A stretch of 64,000 nucleotides of DNA from an uncultured Mycoplasma sp. GTDB taxonomy: Bacteria > Bacillota_I > Bacilli_A > RF39 > UBA660. The DNA is taken from the NCBI GenBank assembly GCA_945947035.1, contig CAMEXD010000001.1:1-64000 (forward strand), in the 5' to 3' direction. Position 1 is the stretch's first letter; each line of letters starts with the position of its first letter. The notes under the pieces were generated by a model that saw nothing but the letters and a program-made list of their open reading frames with translations, had not been told where the DNA came from and did no database searches. Below are positions 36,269 to 43,858 of the stretch, one piece after another. The position numbers and the translations under genes were made by a program.

Positions 36269-37165
36269 ATGTATGATTGTATAATAATTGGTGCTGGAAT
36301 TTCTGGAATGACTGCAGCGATTTATCTAAAAAGAGCAGGTAAAAAAGTTTTAGTTTTAGAAAAAGAAACCATTGGAGGACAGATTTCTTCTTCCTTAATG
36401 GTTTCTAACTATCCTGGTTTTATCTGTATTTCAGGACCAGAACTTATATCTAATATTTATGATCAATTAGTAAATTTAGATATTCCTCTTGAAATAGAAG
36501 AAGTAAAAAGTATTACCACTGACAAAATTAAAAAGGTAGCAACTGACTATAATACTTATGAAACAAAAACAATTATAATTTCAACTGGAGCAAGATATAG
36601 ACTTCTTAATTTACCTAACGAAGAAAACTTAATTGGCAATGGAATTCACTTTTGTGTAGCTTGTGATGGTGCTTTTTATAAAGACAAAGATGTTGCTGTA
36701 GTAGGAGGAGGAAATACTGCACTTGTAAATGCTTTATCTTTATCTGATATTTGTAAAACAGTTTACATAGTTCAAAATTTAGAAAAATTAACTGGCGAAA
36801 TTGCTTTACAAGAAAAGATAAAAGAAAAAGATAATATCATAGTTTTAACAAGTTCTATTGTAAAAAAAATAAATGGTGAAGAATCTTTAGAATCTGTTAC
36901 AATAGAAAAAGAAAAGAGTGAAGAAGAACTAAAACTAGATGGTATGTTTATATCAATTGGACTTGTTCCTCAAAATGAAATATTTAAAGATATAATAAAA
37001 CTTGATGAAAATAATTATATTGATTCAAATGATTGTAACACAAATGTAGAAGGCATTTTTACAGCAGGTGATTGTAGGACTAAAAAGTTTAGACAATTAA
37101 CAACAGCATCAGGAGACGGTACAACATCAGCACTTCTTGCAATAGATTATTTAAATAACAATTAG
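36269..37165 (+). CDS. trxB: thioredoxin reductase
   Basis: The 298-residue flavoprotein has the FAD motif IIGAGISGMTAAIYL, GGQISSS, the redox centre CVACDGAF with Cys129 and Cys132, the NADPH motif VVGGGNTA and the C-terminal FAD box GIFTAGDCR. It passes electrons from NADPH to a thioredoxin-like CxxC; here the obvious acceptor is the redoxin domain fused to NrdD, whose gene ends 3 bases before this start. No free thioredoxin gene is in the operon. Confidence 0.95.
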   Translation: MYDCIIIGAGISGMTAAIYLKRAGKKVLVLEKETIGGQISSSLMVSNYPGFICISGPELISNIYDQLVNLDIPLEIEEVKSITTDKIKKVATDYNTYETKTIIISTGARYRLLNLPNEENLIGNGIHFCVACDGAFYKDKDVAVVGGGNTALVNALSLSDICKTVYIVQNLEKLTGEIALQEKIKEKDNIIVLTSSIVKKINGEESLESVTIEKEKSEEELKLDGMFISIGLVPQNEIFKDIIKLDENNYIDSNDCNTNVEGIFTAGDCRTKKFRQLTTASGDGTTSALLAIDYLNNN

Positions 37166-37173
37166 ATAAAAAA

Positions 37174-37210
37174 TTAATAGATAGATTTTATTTTATTTCT
37201 ATCTATTTTT
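37174..37210 (+). terminator. terminator of the nrd operon
   Basis: Stem AATAGATAGA / TCTATCTATT, T-rich loop, then T run. Confidence 0.8.
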
Positions 37211-37253
37211 ATTATTTTGTGATATAATAAACCCATTAAAAAGAGGTGTTGTT

Positions 37254-37991
37254 ATGGAAAGAAAAGTAGTGTTAATAACTGGTGCATCAAGTGGTATAGG
37301 AAAATCATGTGCAAGAATTTTTGCAAGTAACAACTATGATGTTATTATTAATTATAATAAAAATGAAGTTAGCGCAACTAAACTTAAAGAAGAATTAACA
37401 AGTACTTATAATGTTAGTGTTGATACAATAAAATGTGATATATCTGTGGAAAGTGATGTGAAAAATATGGTGGATTTTGTTTTATCTAAGTATGGTAAAA
37501 TAGACTCATTAATAAATAATGCTGGTATATCATATGATACTTTGTTTTTTGATAAGAGCGTAGAAACATTTAGAAAAGTAATTGATGTTAACTTAACAGG
37601 TACATTTATTGTTAGTAAATATGTTGGTGAAATATTAAAAAATCAAGGATATGGCAGTATTGTTAATATCTCAAGTAGTAATGCAATAAATACTTATTAT
37701 CCAGAAAGCGTTGATTATGATGCATCTAAAGCAGGAATTATATCACTTACCCATAATTTGGCAAAATGTCTTGCTCCAAATATCAGAGTAAATTGTATTG
37801 CTCCAGGTTGGGTTGATACACCTATGAATAAAGAAATAGATGAAAAACAAAAAGAAGAACTTTGTAAAAATGTTTTACTAAATAGATTTGCAAGTGCTGA
37901 TGAAATTTCTAAGGTAATATTTTTTGTTTCTCATGATGCAACTTATATAAATAATAGTGTTATAACAGTAGATGGAGGTAGTTTATGTTAG
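37254..37991 (+). CDS. short-chain dehydrogenase/reductase, FabG-like
   Basis: The 245-residue Rossmann protein shows TGASSGIG (residues 9-16, NADP binding), LINNAGISYD, the catalytic Ser in NISSSNA, YDASKAG (Tyr/Lys) and CIAPGWVDTPM. Length and motifs fit 3-oxoacyl-ACP reductases (FabG) but no fatty-acid genes are near. It overlaps by 7 bases with a PLP-enzyme gene, which suggests a shared, unknown pathway rather than lipid synthesis. Confidence 0.85.
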   Translation: MERKVVLITGASSGIGKSCARIFASNNYDVIINYNKNEVSATKLKEELTSTYNVSVDTIKCDISVESDVKNMVDFVLSKYGKIDSLINNAGISYDTLFFDKSVETFRKVIDVNLTGTFIVSKYVGEILKNQGYGSIVNISSSNAINTYYPESVDYDASKAGIISLTHNLAKCLAPNIRVNCIAPGWVDTPMNKEIDEKQKEELCKNVLLNRFASADEISKVIFFVSHDATYINNSVITVDGGSLC

Positions 37992-39211
37992 ATTTAGAAA
38001 AATTAAGCAAAGAAGTTGAAGACCAACTACAAGAAAAATTTAAACAAATAGATGATTTATGTTATTTTAATAGTAAAAAAGTCATAGATGCTTTTAATAA
38101 AGAAAGCGTTTCAGAAATACATTTTAATACTACAACAGGATATGGTTATAATGATATAGGAAGAGATACAATTGAAAAAGTATTTGCTAGAATATTTAAT
38201 TGTGAAGATGCACTTGTTAGAAATCAATTCATTTCAGGAAGTCATGCTCTAACAGTTTGTTTATTTGGACTTTTAAGACCAAATGATGTACTACTTAGTA
38301 TCTGTGGTAAACCTTATGATACTTTAGATTCAGTAATTGGTATAACTCCTAATGAAAGTTCTTTAATGTCATTTGGAGTAAACTATGAACAAATTGATTT
38401 AGTTGATAATGATTTTAATTACGAACAAATAGAAGAAAGATTAAAAAAATCTTTTGTTAAGGTTATAGAGATTCAAAGATCAAAAGGTTATTCAACTAGA
38501 AAAAGTATAGGCATTGATAAAGTTTCAAAAGTTATCTCATTAATAAAAAAAGTAAGTCCAAATACAATTGTTATGATAGATAATTGTTATTGTGAATTTG
38601 TAAATAAAAAAGAACCAACTGAAGTAGGAGCGGATATAGTAGTAGGCTCTCTTATTAAAAACTTAGGTGGAGGTATTGCTTTAAATGGTGCTTATATAGT
38701 AGGTAAAAAAGATTTAGTAAAGCTTTGCGCTGAAAGATTAACAGTACCAGGAGAAGGAAAAGAAGTTGGACCAAGTTTAGGAGCAAATAGAAATATATTA
38801 CAAGGATTATTTATGGCACCAAGTGTTGTTTCTAGTAGTTTAAAAACATCTATATTTGCAAGTTGTATGATGGAAAAATTAGGATATGAAGTTGAACCAA
38901 AATGGAACGAAGAAAGAGCAGACATAGTTCAAAATATTATATTTAATGATCCAGAAAAATTAATAAAATATTGTGAAGGAATTCAAGCAGGTTCACCAAT
39001 TGATTCAAATGCTTTGCCAATTCCAGATGATATGCCAGGTTATGATGATAAAGTAATTATGGCTGCAGGATGCTTTACTAATGGTTCTTCAATTGAATTA
39101 TCTTGTGATGGACCATTAAGAAGTCCATACATTGCTTATCAACAAGGTGGACTTACCTATGAATATGGAAAAATTGGTGTAATAAGTGCAATAGAAAGAT
39201 TGATAAAATAA
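37985..39211 (+). CDS. PLP-dependent enzyme of the methionine gamma-lyase/aluminium-resistance family (YnbB-like)
   Basis: The 408-residue protein matches the family annotated as aluminium resistance protein or cystathionine beta-lyase-like YnbB: ALVRNQFISGSHALTVCLFG, the PLP-site DNCYCEF and the Schiff-base lysine in GSLIKNLGGGIA, plus GFxx-type end GPLRSPYIAYQQGGLTYEY. Substrate is not established; sulfur amino acids are likely. The family is nearly always present in Bacillota. Start overlaps the SDR gene. Confidence 0.9.
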   Translation: MLDLEKLSKEVEDQLQEKFKQIDDLCYFNSKKVIDAFNKESVSEIHFNTTTGYGYNDIGRDTIEKVFARIFNCEDALVRNQFISGSHALTVCLFGLLRPNDVLLSICGKPYDTLDSVIGITPNESSLMSFGVNYEQIDLVDNDFNYEQIEERLKKSFVKVIEIQRSKGYSTRKSIGIDKVSKVISLIKKVSPNTIVMIDNCYCEFVNKKEPTEVGADIVVGSLIKNLGGGIALNGAYIVGKKDLVKLCAERLTVPGEGKEVGPSLGANRNILQGLFMAPSVVSSSLKTSIFASCMMEKLGYEVEPKWNEERADIVQNIIFNDPEKLIKYCEGIQAGSPIDSNALPIPDDMPGYDDKVIMAAGCFTNGSSIELSCDGPLRSPYIAYQQGGLTYEYGKIGVISAIERLIK

Positions 39212-39230
39212 ATTATTGGTAAACAAAATA

Positions 39231-39259
39231 TTGACATAATATTTAATTTATGATAATAT
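39231..39259 (+). promoter_or_regulatory. promoter of small-RNA copy 1
   Basis: TTGACA (39231-39236), 17 bases, TAATAT (39254-39259). Same layout as copy 2. Confidence 0.7.
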
Positions 39260-39425
39260 CAAAGACGTAGAGGAATATTATATTATTTTATAAATATAAT
39301 AAAAAAGAAACATACTAATTTGGTTTGTTAGTACTTGTTTCTGTTCTACATTATGTTTATGTATATTGTAAAAAAAGCACCTTTTCAAAGATGAATTGGT
39401 ACTTTTTTTGTTATGTTCTATTTTT
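39246..39425 (+). repeat. direct repeat, copy 1 of a ~180-bp unit
   Basis: Nearly identical to 39636-39812, about 390 bases apart. The repeat spans the -10 region, the transcribed hairpins and the terminator; differences are clustered in the loop region 39355-39375. Confidence 0.9.
39266..39409 (+). ncRNA. putative small RNA, copy 1
   Basis: A stretch with its own promoter and terminator and no plausible plus-strand frame. Predicted fold: outer stem GTAGA (39267-39271) / TCTAC (39345-39349) enclosing a hairpin GAAACATACTAA / TTAGTACTTGTTTC, then the terminator stem GCACC / GGTAC with flanking A and T runs (39370-39409). About 145 nt. Family not recognised. Confidence 0.55.
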
Positions 39426-39499
39426 TTGCTTCTTTTAAAATAAGTAAAAGGAGTATGCAAAATACAATAATTTGCTCCACAACTAATCCTTTCTAACAT
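39278..39499 (-). CDS. possible small cysteine-containing protein antisense to small-RNA copy 1
   Basis: A 73-codon frame starting MLERISCGANYCILHTPFTY with a very good site GGAGGTGG 8 bases before ATG 39499. The site lies in the loop of a perfect 7-bp hairpin. The frame runs into the bidirectional terminator of small-RNA copy 1 (39370-39409), so on most transcripts only about 30-40 codons may be read. Coding potential is uncertain: the C-terminal half simply reads the reverse of the repeat. Could be a small toxin-like or regulatory peptide, or a remnant. Confidence 0.35.
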   Translation of the reverse strand: MLERISCGANYCILHTPFTYFKRSKKIEHNKKSTNSSLKRCFFYNIHKHNVEQKQVLTNQISMFLFYYIYKII

Positions 39500-39520
39500 A
39501 GAACACCACCTCCGTTCTAT
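39498..39520 (-). promoter_or_regulatory. hairpin presenting the Shine-Dalgarno in its loop
   Basis: ATAGAAC / GTTCTAT, perfect 7-bp stem on the minus strand, with GGAGGTGGT as loop; the start codon of the 73-codon frame is in the 3' arm. Confidence 0.6.
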
Positions 39521-39531
39521 GAATAATTTGT

Positions 39532-39605
39532 AGAACAGAAAGTTTAAGTACCAACAATTAGTATGCCTCAAGTTAAATTTTATCATATAAATATATATTA
39601 ATCAA
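39532..39605 (-). promoter_or_regulatory. minus-strand promoter and leader resembling the small RNA
   Basis: TTGATT (39605-39600), 17 bases, TAAAAT (39582-39577) on the minus strand. The transcript start would read GAGGCATACTAATTGTTGGT and then ACTT...TTTCTGTTCTAC, which follows the small-RNA hairpin (CATACTAATT...GTTAGTACTT...TTTCTGTTCTAC) in the same sense. Confidence 0.5.
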
Positions 39606-39620
39606 TAGTTTAATACATTG

Positions 39621-39649
39621 TTGACAAAAAACTTTATTTATGATAATAT
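39621..39649 (+). promoter_or_regulatory. promoter of small-RNA copy 2
   Basis: TTGACA (39621-39626), 17 bases, TAATAT (39644-39649). Confidence 0.7.
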
Positions 39650-39812
39650 CAAAGACGTAGAGGAATATTATATTATTTTATAAATATAATAAAAAAGAAA
39701 CATACTAATTTGGTTTGTTAGTACTTGTTTCTATTCTACGTTATATTTTAGTAGATAAAAAAAGTACCTTTTCAAAGATGAATTGGTACTTTTTTTGTTA
39801 TGTTCTATTTTT
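39636..39812 (+). repeat. direct repeat, copy 2 of the ~180-bp unit
   Basis: Matches 39246-39425 almost base for base; ends with the same TTATGTTCTATTTTT. Confidence 0.9.
39656..39796 (+). ncRNA. putative small RNA, copy 2
   Basis: Same structure as copy 1. The outer stem is longer here (ACGTAGA / TCTACGT) because the base after TCTAC is G, and the terminator stem is perfect (AAAAAAAGTACC / GGTACTTTTTTT, 39757-39796), whereas copy 1 has a C-A mismatch. This makes copy 2 the better-preserved one. Confidence 0.55.
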
Positions 39813-39866
39813 GTAATATATTTATAAATTTATACATATATTTATAAAGTATATCGGAGGAAATAT

Positions 39867-40145
39867 ATGATAAATAATGAAAAAATTAATAATTTAAAAT
39901 GGTTAATAATAAATGAAAGAAAAACAAAAGAAGATAATTATATACTTGAAAAATATGAACAAGAAATTTTAATGTTAAATAGTCCATCACTTTCTTTATG
40001 GTTTATTTCTTTTTTTGATACAAAAAATTTACCTAATCATATAGAAATAATAATAAATAGTAGTAATAAAGATTTAATAAATAAATGTGTTGAAATTGTT
40101 AATATTATAAAAGATGATAAAAGAAAAGTTAGAAAATTAGTATAG
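39867..40145 (+). CDS. hypothetical protein, 92 residues
   Basis: Short cytosolic protein (MINNEKINNLKWLIINERKT...) with no motif I recognise; mixed helix and a strand IEIIINSS. CGGAGG lies 8 bases before the ATG. The next gene has its own CIRCE-controlled promoter, so this is probably monocistronic. Confidence 0.6.
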   Translation: MINNEKINNLKWLIINERKTKEDNYILEKYEQEILMLNSPSLSLWFISFFDTKNLPNHIEIIINSSNKDLINKCVEIVNIIKDDKRKVRKLV

Positions 40146-40166
40146 AATTCTTAATTTTAAATTTTT

Positions 40167-40193
40167 TTAGCACTCACTATTGACAAGTGCTAA
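40167..40193 (+). promoter_or_regulatory. CIRCE operator (HrcA binding site)
   Basis: TTAGCACTC-N9-AAGTGCTAA; consensus is TTAGCACTC-N9-GAGTGCTAA, so one base differs. It overlaps the -35 box TTGACA (40180-40185) of the promoter whose -10 is TATAAT (40202-40207). HrcA bound here would block transcription until heat shock. Confidence 0.92.
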
Positions 40194-40227
40194 AATAGTG
40201 ATATAATATATATTCGAGGTGATAAAT

Positions 40228-42318
40228 ATGAATAATTTTAATGAGGAAGAAAATGTTAATGTCCTTGAAAAATATGGACGTAATATAACTGAAGCAGTTA
40301 AAAATAGAAAAGTTGATCCAGTAATTGGTAGAGATGAAGAAATAAGAAGCATTACTCGTATTCTATCACGTAAAACCAAAAATAATCCAGTTTTGATTGG
40401 AGAACCTGGAGTTGGTAAAACTGCAATAGTGGAAGGACTTGCATCTCGTATTGTAAAAGGGGATGTTCCAGAAAGCTTAAAAAATAAAACAATATGGGAA
40501 CTTGATATGGCAAGCTTAATTGCAGGTGCTAAATATCGTGGGGAATTCGAAGAAAGACTTGAAAAAGTTTTAAGTGAAATAAAAAAATCAGATGGTAATA
40601 TTATTATGTTTATTGATGAAATCCATACAATTGTATCATCTGCTTCTGAAGGCATGATGGATACTAGTAATATTCTAAAACCAATGCTTGCAAGAGGTGA
40701 AATAAAACTAATTGGAGCAACTACTTTAAATGAATATAGAAAATATATTGAAAAAGATGGCGCTCTTGAAAGACGTTTTCAAAAAATAATCGTTCATGAA
40801 CCAACTATAGAAGATACAATAACAATTCTTCGTGGTTTAAAAGAAAGATTTGAAATTCATCATGGAGTATCAATTCAAGATAAAGCTCTAATCGCTGCAG
40901 CAAATATGTCAAATAGATATATAACAGATAGATATTTACCAGATAAAGCAATTGATTTGGTTGATGAAGCTTGTGCAACAATTAGGGTCCAAATGGATTC
41001 AGTTCCAACATCTCTTGATGAACTTACAAGAAAAATAATGAAACTTGAGATAGAACAAGAAGCAATAAAAAAAGAAAAAGATGAATTATCTAAAAAAAGA
41101 AAAGCTGAAATAGAAGAAGAATTGATAACTTTAAAACAAGAACAAAAAGTTTTACAAGATTCTTGGGATAAAGAAAAAAGCATTAATGATGATATTAAAA
41201 AGAAAAAATCAGAAATAGAAAAAGCTAACTTTGATTTAGAACAAGCAGAAAATAGATATGATTTAGAAACTGCAGCCAGATTAAAACATGGTGTTATACC
41301 TAGTTTAGAAAAAGAACTTGAAGAATTAAACAATAAAGAAAAAAATAAATTATTAAGTAATGTTGTAACAAGCGATGATATTGCAAATGTTATATCAAAA
41401 TGGACTTCAATTCCTATTACAAAACTTATAAGTAGTGAAAAGGAAAAATTATTAAACCTTTATGATAATTTGTCTAAAAACGTTATGGGTCAAAGTGAAG
41501 CTTTAAAACTTGTAAGCGATGCGATTATAAGAAGTAGAAGTGGAATAAAAGATCCAAATCGTCCAATAGGTTCATTCATCTTTTTAGGACCAACTGGAGT
41601 AGGTAAAACAGAAGTTGCAAAATCTCTTGCTTATGAATTATTTGATGATTACAAACACATGATAAGAATTGATATGAGTGAGTATATGGAAAAGTTTTCA
41701 GTATCAAGACTTATTGGAAGTCCTCCAGGATATGTTGGTTATGAAGAAGGAGGACAACTTACTGAAGCAGTAAGAAGAAATCCATATAGTATTATTCTAT
41801 TTGATGAAATAGAAAAAGCACATCCAGAAGTTCTTAATTTGTTACTTCAAATTCTTGATGATGGTAGATGTACTGATTCTAATGGAAGAACTGTTGATTT
41901 TAAAAATACTATAATTATTATGACATCAAATGTTGGTAGTGAACATATTTTAGAAGGACATGATGAACTTGTATTAAAAGAGTTAACTAATTACTTTAAA
42001 CCTGAGTTTATAAATAGAATAGATGAAGTTATCGTATTTAACAAATTAACCAAAGATGTTCTATATCAAATTTTAGATAAAATAATTAAAGAAATAGAAC
42101 TTCGTTTAAAAGACTTGAATGTTAAAATAAATTTAGATGAATCTGCTAAAAAGTATTTTATAGATAACGGCTATAGTGAATCTTATGGTGCGAGACCATT
42201 AAAAAGATTAGTATCAAAAGAACTTGAAACAGTACTTGCTAAAAAAATTATTAATAATGAAATAAAAGAAAATAGCATTATAAAAGTTTCATATCATGAT
42301 AGAATTATTATAGAATAA
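40228..42318 (+). CDS. clpB: ClpB-like disaggregase without N-terminal domain
   Basis: Hsp100 ATPase that threads aggregated proteins. The 696-residue protein starts directly before NBD1: Walker A GEPGVGKT 58-65, Walker [10 protein letters not shown], then a coiled-coil middle domain (about 270-380, many Lys/Glu, ending with ETAARLKHG as in ClpB), NBD2 Walker A GPTGVGKT 454-461, [12 protein letters not shown], and a D2-small domain. The Clp_N repeats (about 150 residues) are absent; E. coli makes a similar short form from an internal start. No ClpP-binding loop is evident. GTG 40219 opens the frame, but GAGGTG fits ATG 40228. CIRCE control fits a heat-shock gene. Confidence 0.92.
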   Translation: MNNFNEEENVNVLEKYGRNITEAVKNRKVDPVIGRDEEIRSITRILSRKTKNNPVLIGEPGVGKTAIVEGLASRIVKGDVPESLKNKTIWELDMASLIAGAKYRGEFEERLEKVLSEIKKSDGNIIMFIDEIHTIVSSASEGMMDTSNILKPMLARGEIKLIGATTLNEYRKYIEKDGALERRFQKIIVHEPTIEDTITILRGLKERFEIHHGVSIQDKALIAAANMSNRYITDRYLPDKAIDLVDEACATIRVQMDSVPTSLDELTRKIMKLEIEQEAIKKEKDELSKKRKAEIEEELITLKQEQKVLQDSWDKEKSINDDIKKKKSEIEKANFDLEQAENRYDLETAARLKHGVIPSLEKELEELNNKEKNKLLSNVVTSDDIANVISKWTSIPITKLISSEKEKLLNLYDNLSKNVMGQSEALKLVSDAIIRSRSGIKDPNRPIGSFIFLGPTGVGKTEVAKSLAYELFDDYKHMIRIDMSEYMEKFSVSRLIGSPPGYVGYEEGGQLTEAVRRNPYSIILFDEIEKAHPEVLNLLLQILDDGRCTDSNGRTVDFKNTIIIMTSNVGSEHILEGHDELVLKELTNYFKPEFINRIDEVIVFNKLTKDVLYQILDKIIKEIELRLKDLNVKINLDESAKKYFIDNGYSESYGARPLKRLVSKELETVLAKKIINNEIKENSIIKVSYHDRIIIE

Positions 42319-42367
42319 ATTTCTAAATTAAATTTTTAATTATAATATGTTTTAAAAACATTTAATT

Positions 42368-42406
42368 GCATCTGAATTTAAAAGTGTTTAAAATCAGGTG
42401 CTTTTA
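42368..42406 (+). terminator. terminator after clpB
   Basis: Stem GCATCTGA / TCAGGTGC (one T-G pair) followed by TTTTA. The remainder of the gap up to 42525 holds only AT-rich sequence with a -10-like TATAAT at about 42484. Confidence 0.6.
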
Positions 42407-42525
42407 TTATAAACTTATATATAAATAACATATAAACAATGCTGGTTTCTCTAAAAATTTTATAAAAATTTAATTATTGCATAATATAATAAGTAGTGAT
42501 ATATTATTTTTAGGAGGATAATTAT

Positions 42526-43737
42526 ATGAAAAAATTTAAAAAATTATTTTTAGTTTTTGTTTTAGCACTTCTTTTTATTCCTTGTGTTAAAGCAGAAGAA
42601 ATTAAAACTTATGATACTTTATTAACTAGTGAACCAACTAATGTTGAATATCGTAAAGACAATATGAAAGCAGAAGATGACCTAAATTTAACAGGAAATT
42701 ACAATAGTAGTACTTTTTTTGCAGGAAATAGTGTATATGATGCAACTAATGTAGATGGAATAAGCTTTGTTGCTGGTAATGATGTTAATATTAATGGTAA
42801 TTATGAATATGGATTTGTTGCTGGTAATATCGTTGATGTTAAAGGAAAATATCAAAAAGATGTATTTGTTTTTGGTAATATGGTTTCTTTTTCAAATGAA
42901 TTTTCAGTAGCAAATGATATGTATTTATTTGGAGCAACAGTTACATTAAATGGAAATATTGGTAGAAATTTATTTGTTGCAGCAGATAGACTTGTTTTAG
43001 AAAACGTAACAATAAATGGAGATGTAAATGTTTCAGCATCATCTATTACTTTTGGTGATAATGTTTTAGTAAATGGTACTTTTAAGTACAATGAAGATGC
43101 AAATTTAAACAACATGGAAAAAGCATCAATTTCAACTATTTTAACTTACGAAATTGAAAATGATTTAAAAGATGTAAATAAATTTGCTGCATATCAAGAC
43201 TTTTTATTATCAGTGGTTGGTCTTATTCTTTTAGGAGTTGTTTTATATGCATTATGTCCAAGTGCATTTGAAAAATTAAAAGAAAAAACAAATAATTATA
43301 CTTTTGTTGAAGGTTTAAAAGATTCTGCAGCAGGACTTTTAACATTAATTGGATATCCAATCTTTATGCTAATATTATTATTTACAGTTATATGTATACC
43401 TATTTCAATTATTGGACTTATTTTATATGGTATAGCAATTTATATGACAACTTTATTTGTTGGCTATTTAGTTGGAGATTTATTATTTAGAAAAGCTATG
43501 GGTAAAGAAGTAAGTGGTTTCTATTCTATAATTATAGGTGTATTAATTGTTAAAATACTAAAATTAATACCATTTATCGGAGGATTTATTTCATTTATTG
43601 TTCTATGTTTAGGACTTGGTTTAATAGTAAAATTATTATTTTCTAAAAGAAATAAGGAAGTAGCATCAGAAAACATAATTGAAGCAGAAGTTAAAGAAAA
43701 AAAGACAACTAAAAAAATAAAAAAAGAAGAAAAATAA
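42526..43737 (+). CDS. secreted bactofilin-like beta-helix domain with C-terminal membrane helices
   Basis: The 403-residue protein has a signal peptide (KKLFLVFVLALLFIPCVKAEE), then a repetitive beta-helix region (about 45-195: NDVNINGNYEYGFVAGNIVDVKG, NISGxx-like repeats DxxINGDVNVSASSI) as in bactofilins/polymer-forming proteins, then at least four membrane helices (about 222-240, 265-290, 296-320, 338-372) and a Lys/Glu-rich tail. Annotated relatives are often called polymer-forming cytoskeletal protein, but here the helix lies outside the membrane. Function unknown; envelope organisation is likely. Confidence 0.75.
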   Translation: MKKFKKLFLVFVLALLFIPCVKAEEIKTYDTLLTSEPTNVEYRKDNMKAEDDLNLTGNYNSSTFFAGNSVYDATNVDGISFVAGNDVNINGNYEYGFVAGNIVDVKGKYQKDVFVFGNMVSFSNEFSVANDMYLFGATVTLNGNIGRNLFVAADRLVLENVTINGDVNVSASSITFGDNVLVNGTFKYNEDANLNNMEKASISTILTYEIENDLKDVNKFAAYQDFLLSVVGLILLGVVLYALCPSAFEKLKEKTNNYTFVEGLKDSAAGLLTLIGYPIFMLILLFTVICIPISIIGLILYGIAIYMTTLFVGYLVGDLLFRKAMGKEVSGFYSIIIGVLIVKILKLIPFIGGFISFIVLCLGLGLIVKLLFSKRNKEVASENIIEAEVKEKKTTKKIKKEEK

Positions 43738-43754
43738 AATATATTTAAAAAATA

Positions 43755-43797
43755 AAAAATGTGTTAATTCTAAATTAGACGAATAACACATTTTTTT
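43755..43797 (+). terminator. terminator after the bactofilin-like gene
   Basis: Stem AAAAATGTGTTA / AACACATTTTT and T run. Confidence 0.75.
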
Positions 43798-43858
43798 ATC
43801 TTGTCTGAAGTTATATTTTATTATATAATATTTATAGAATAAAGGGAGTGGATTAAAG

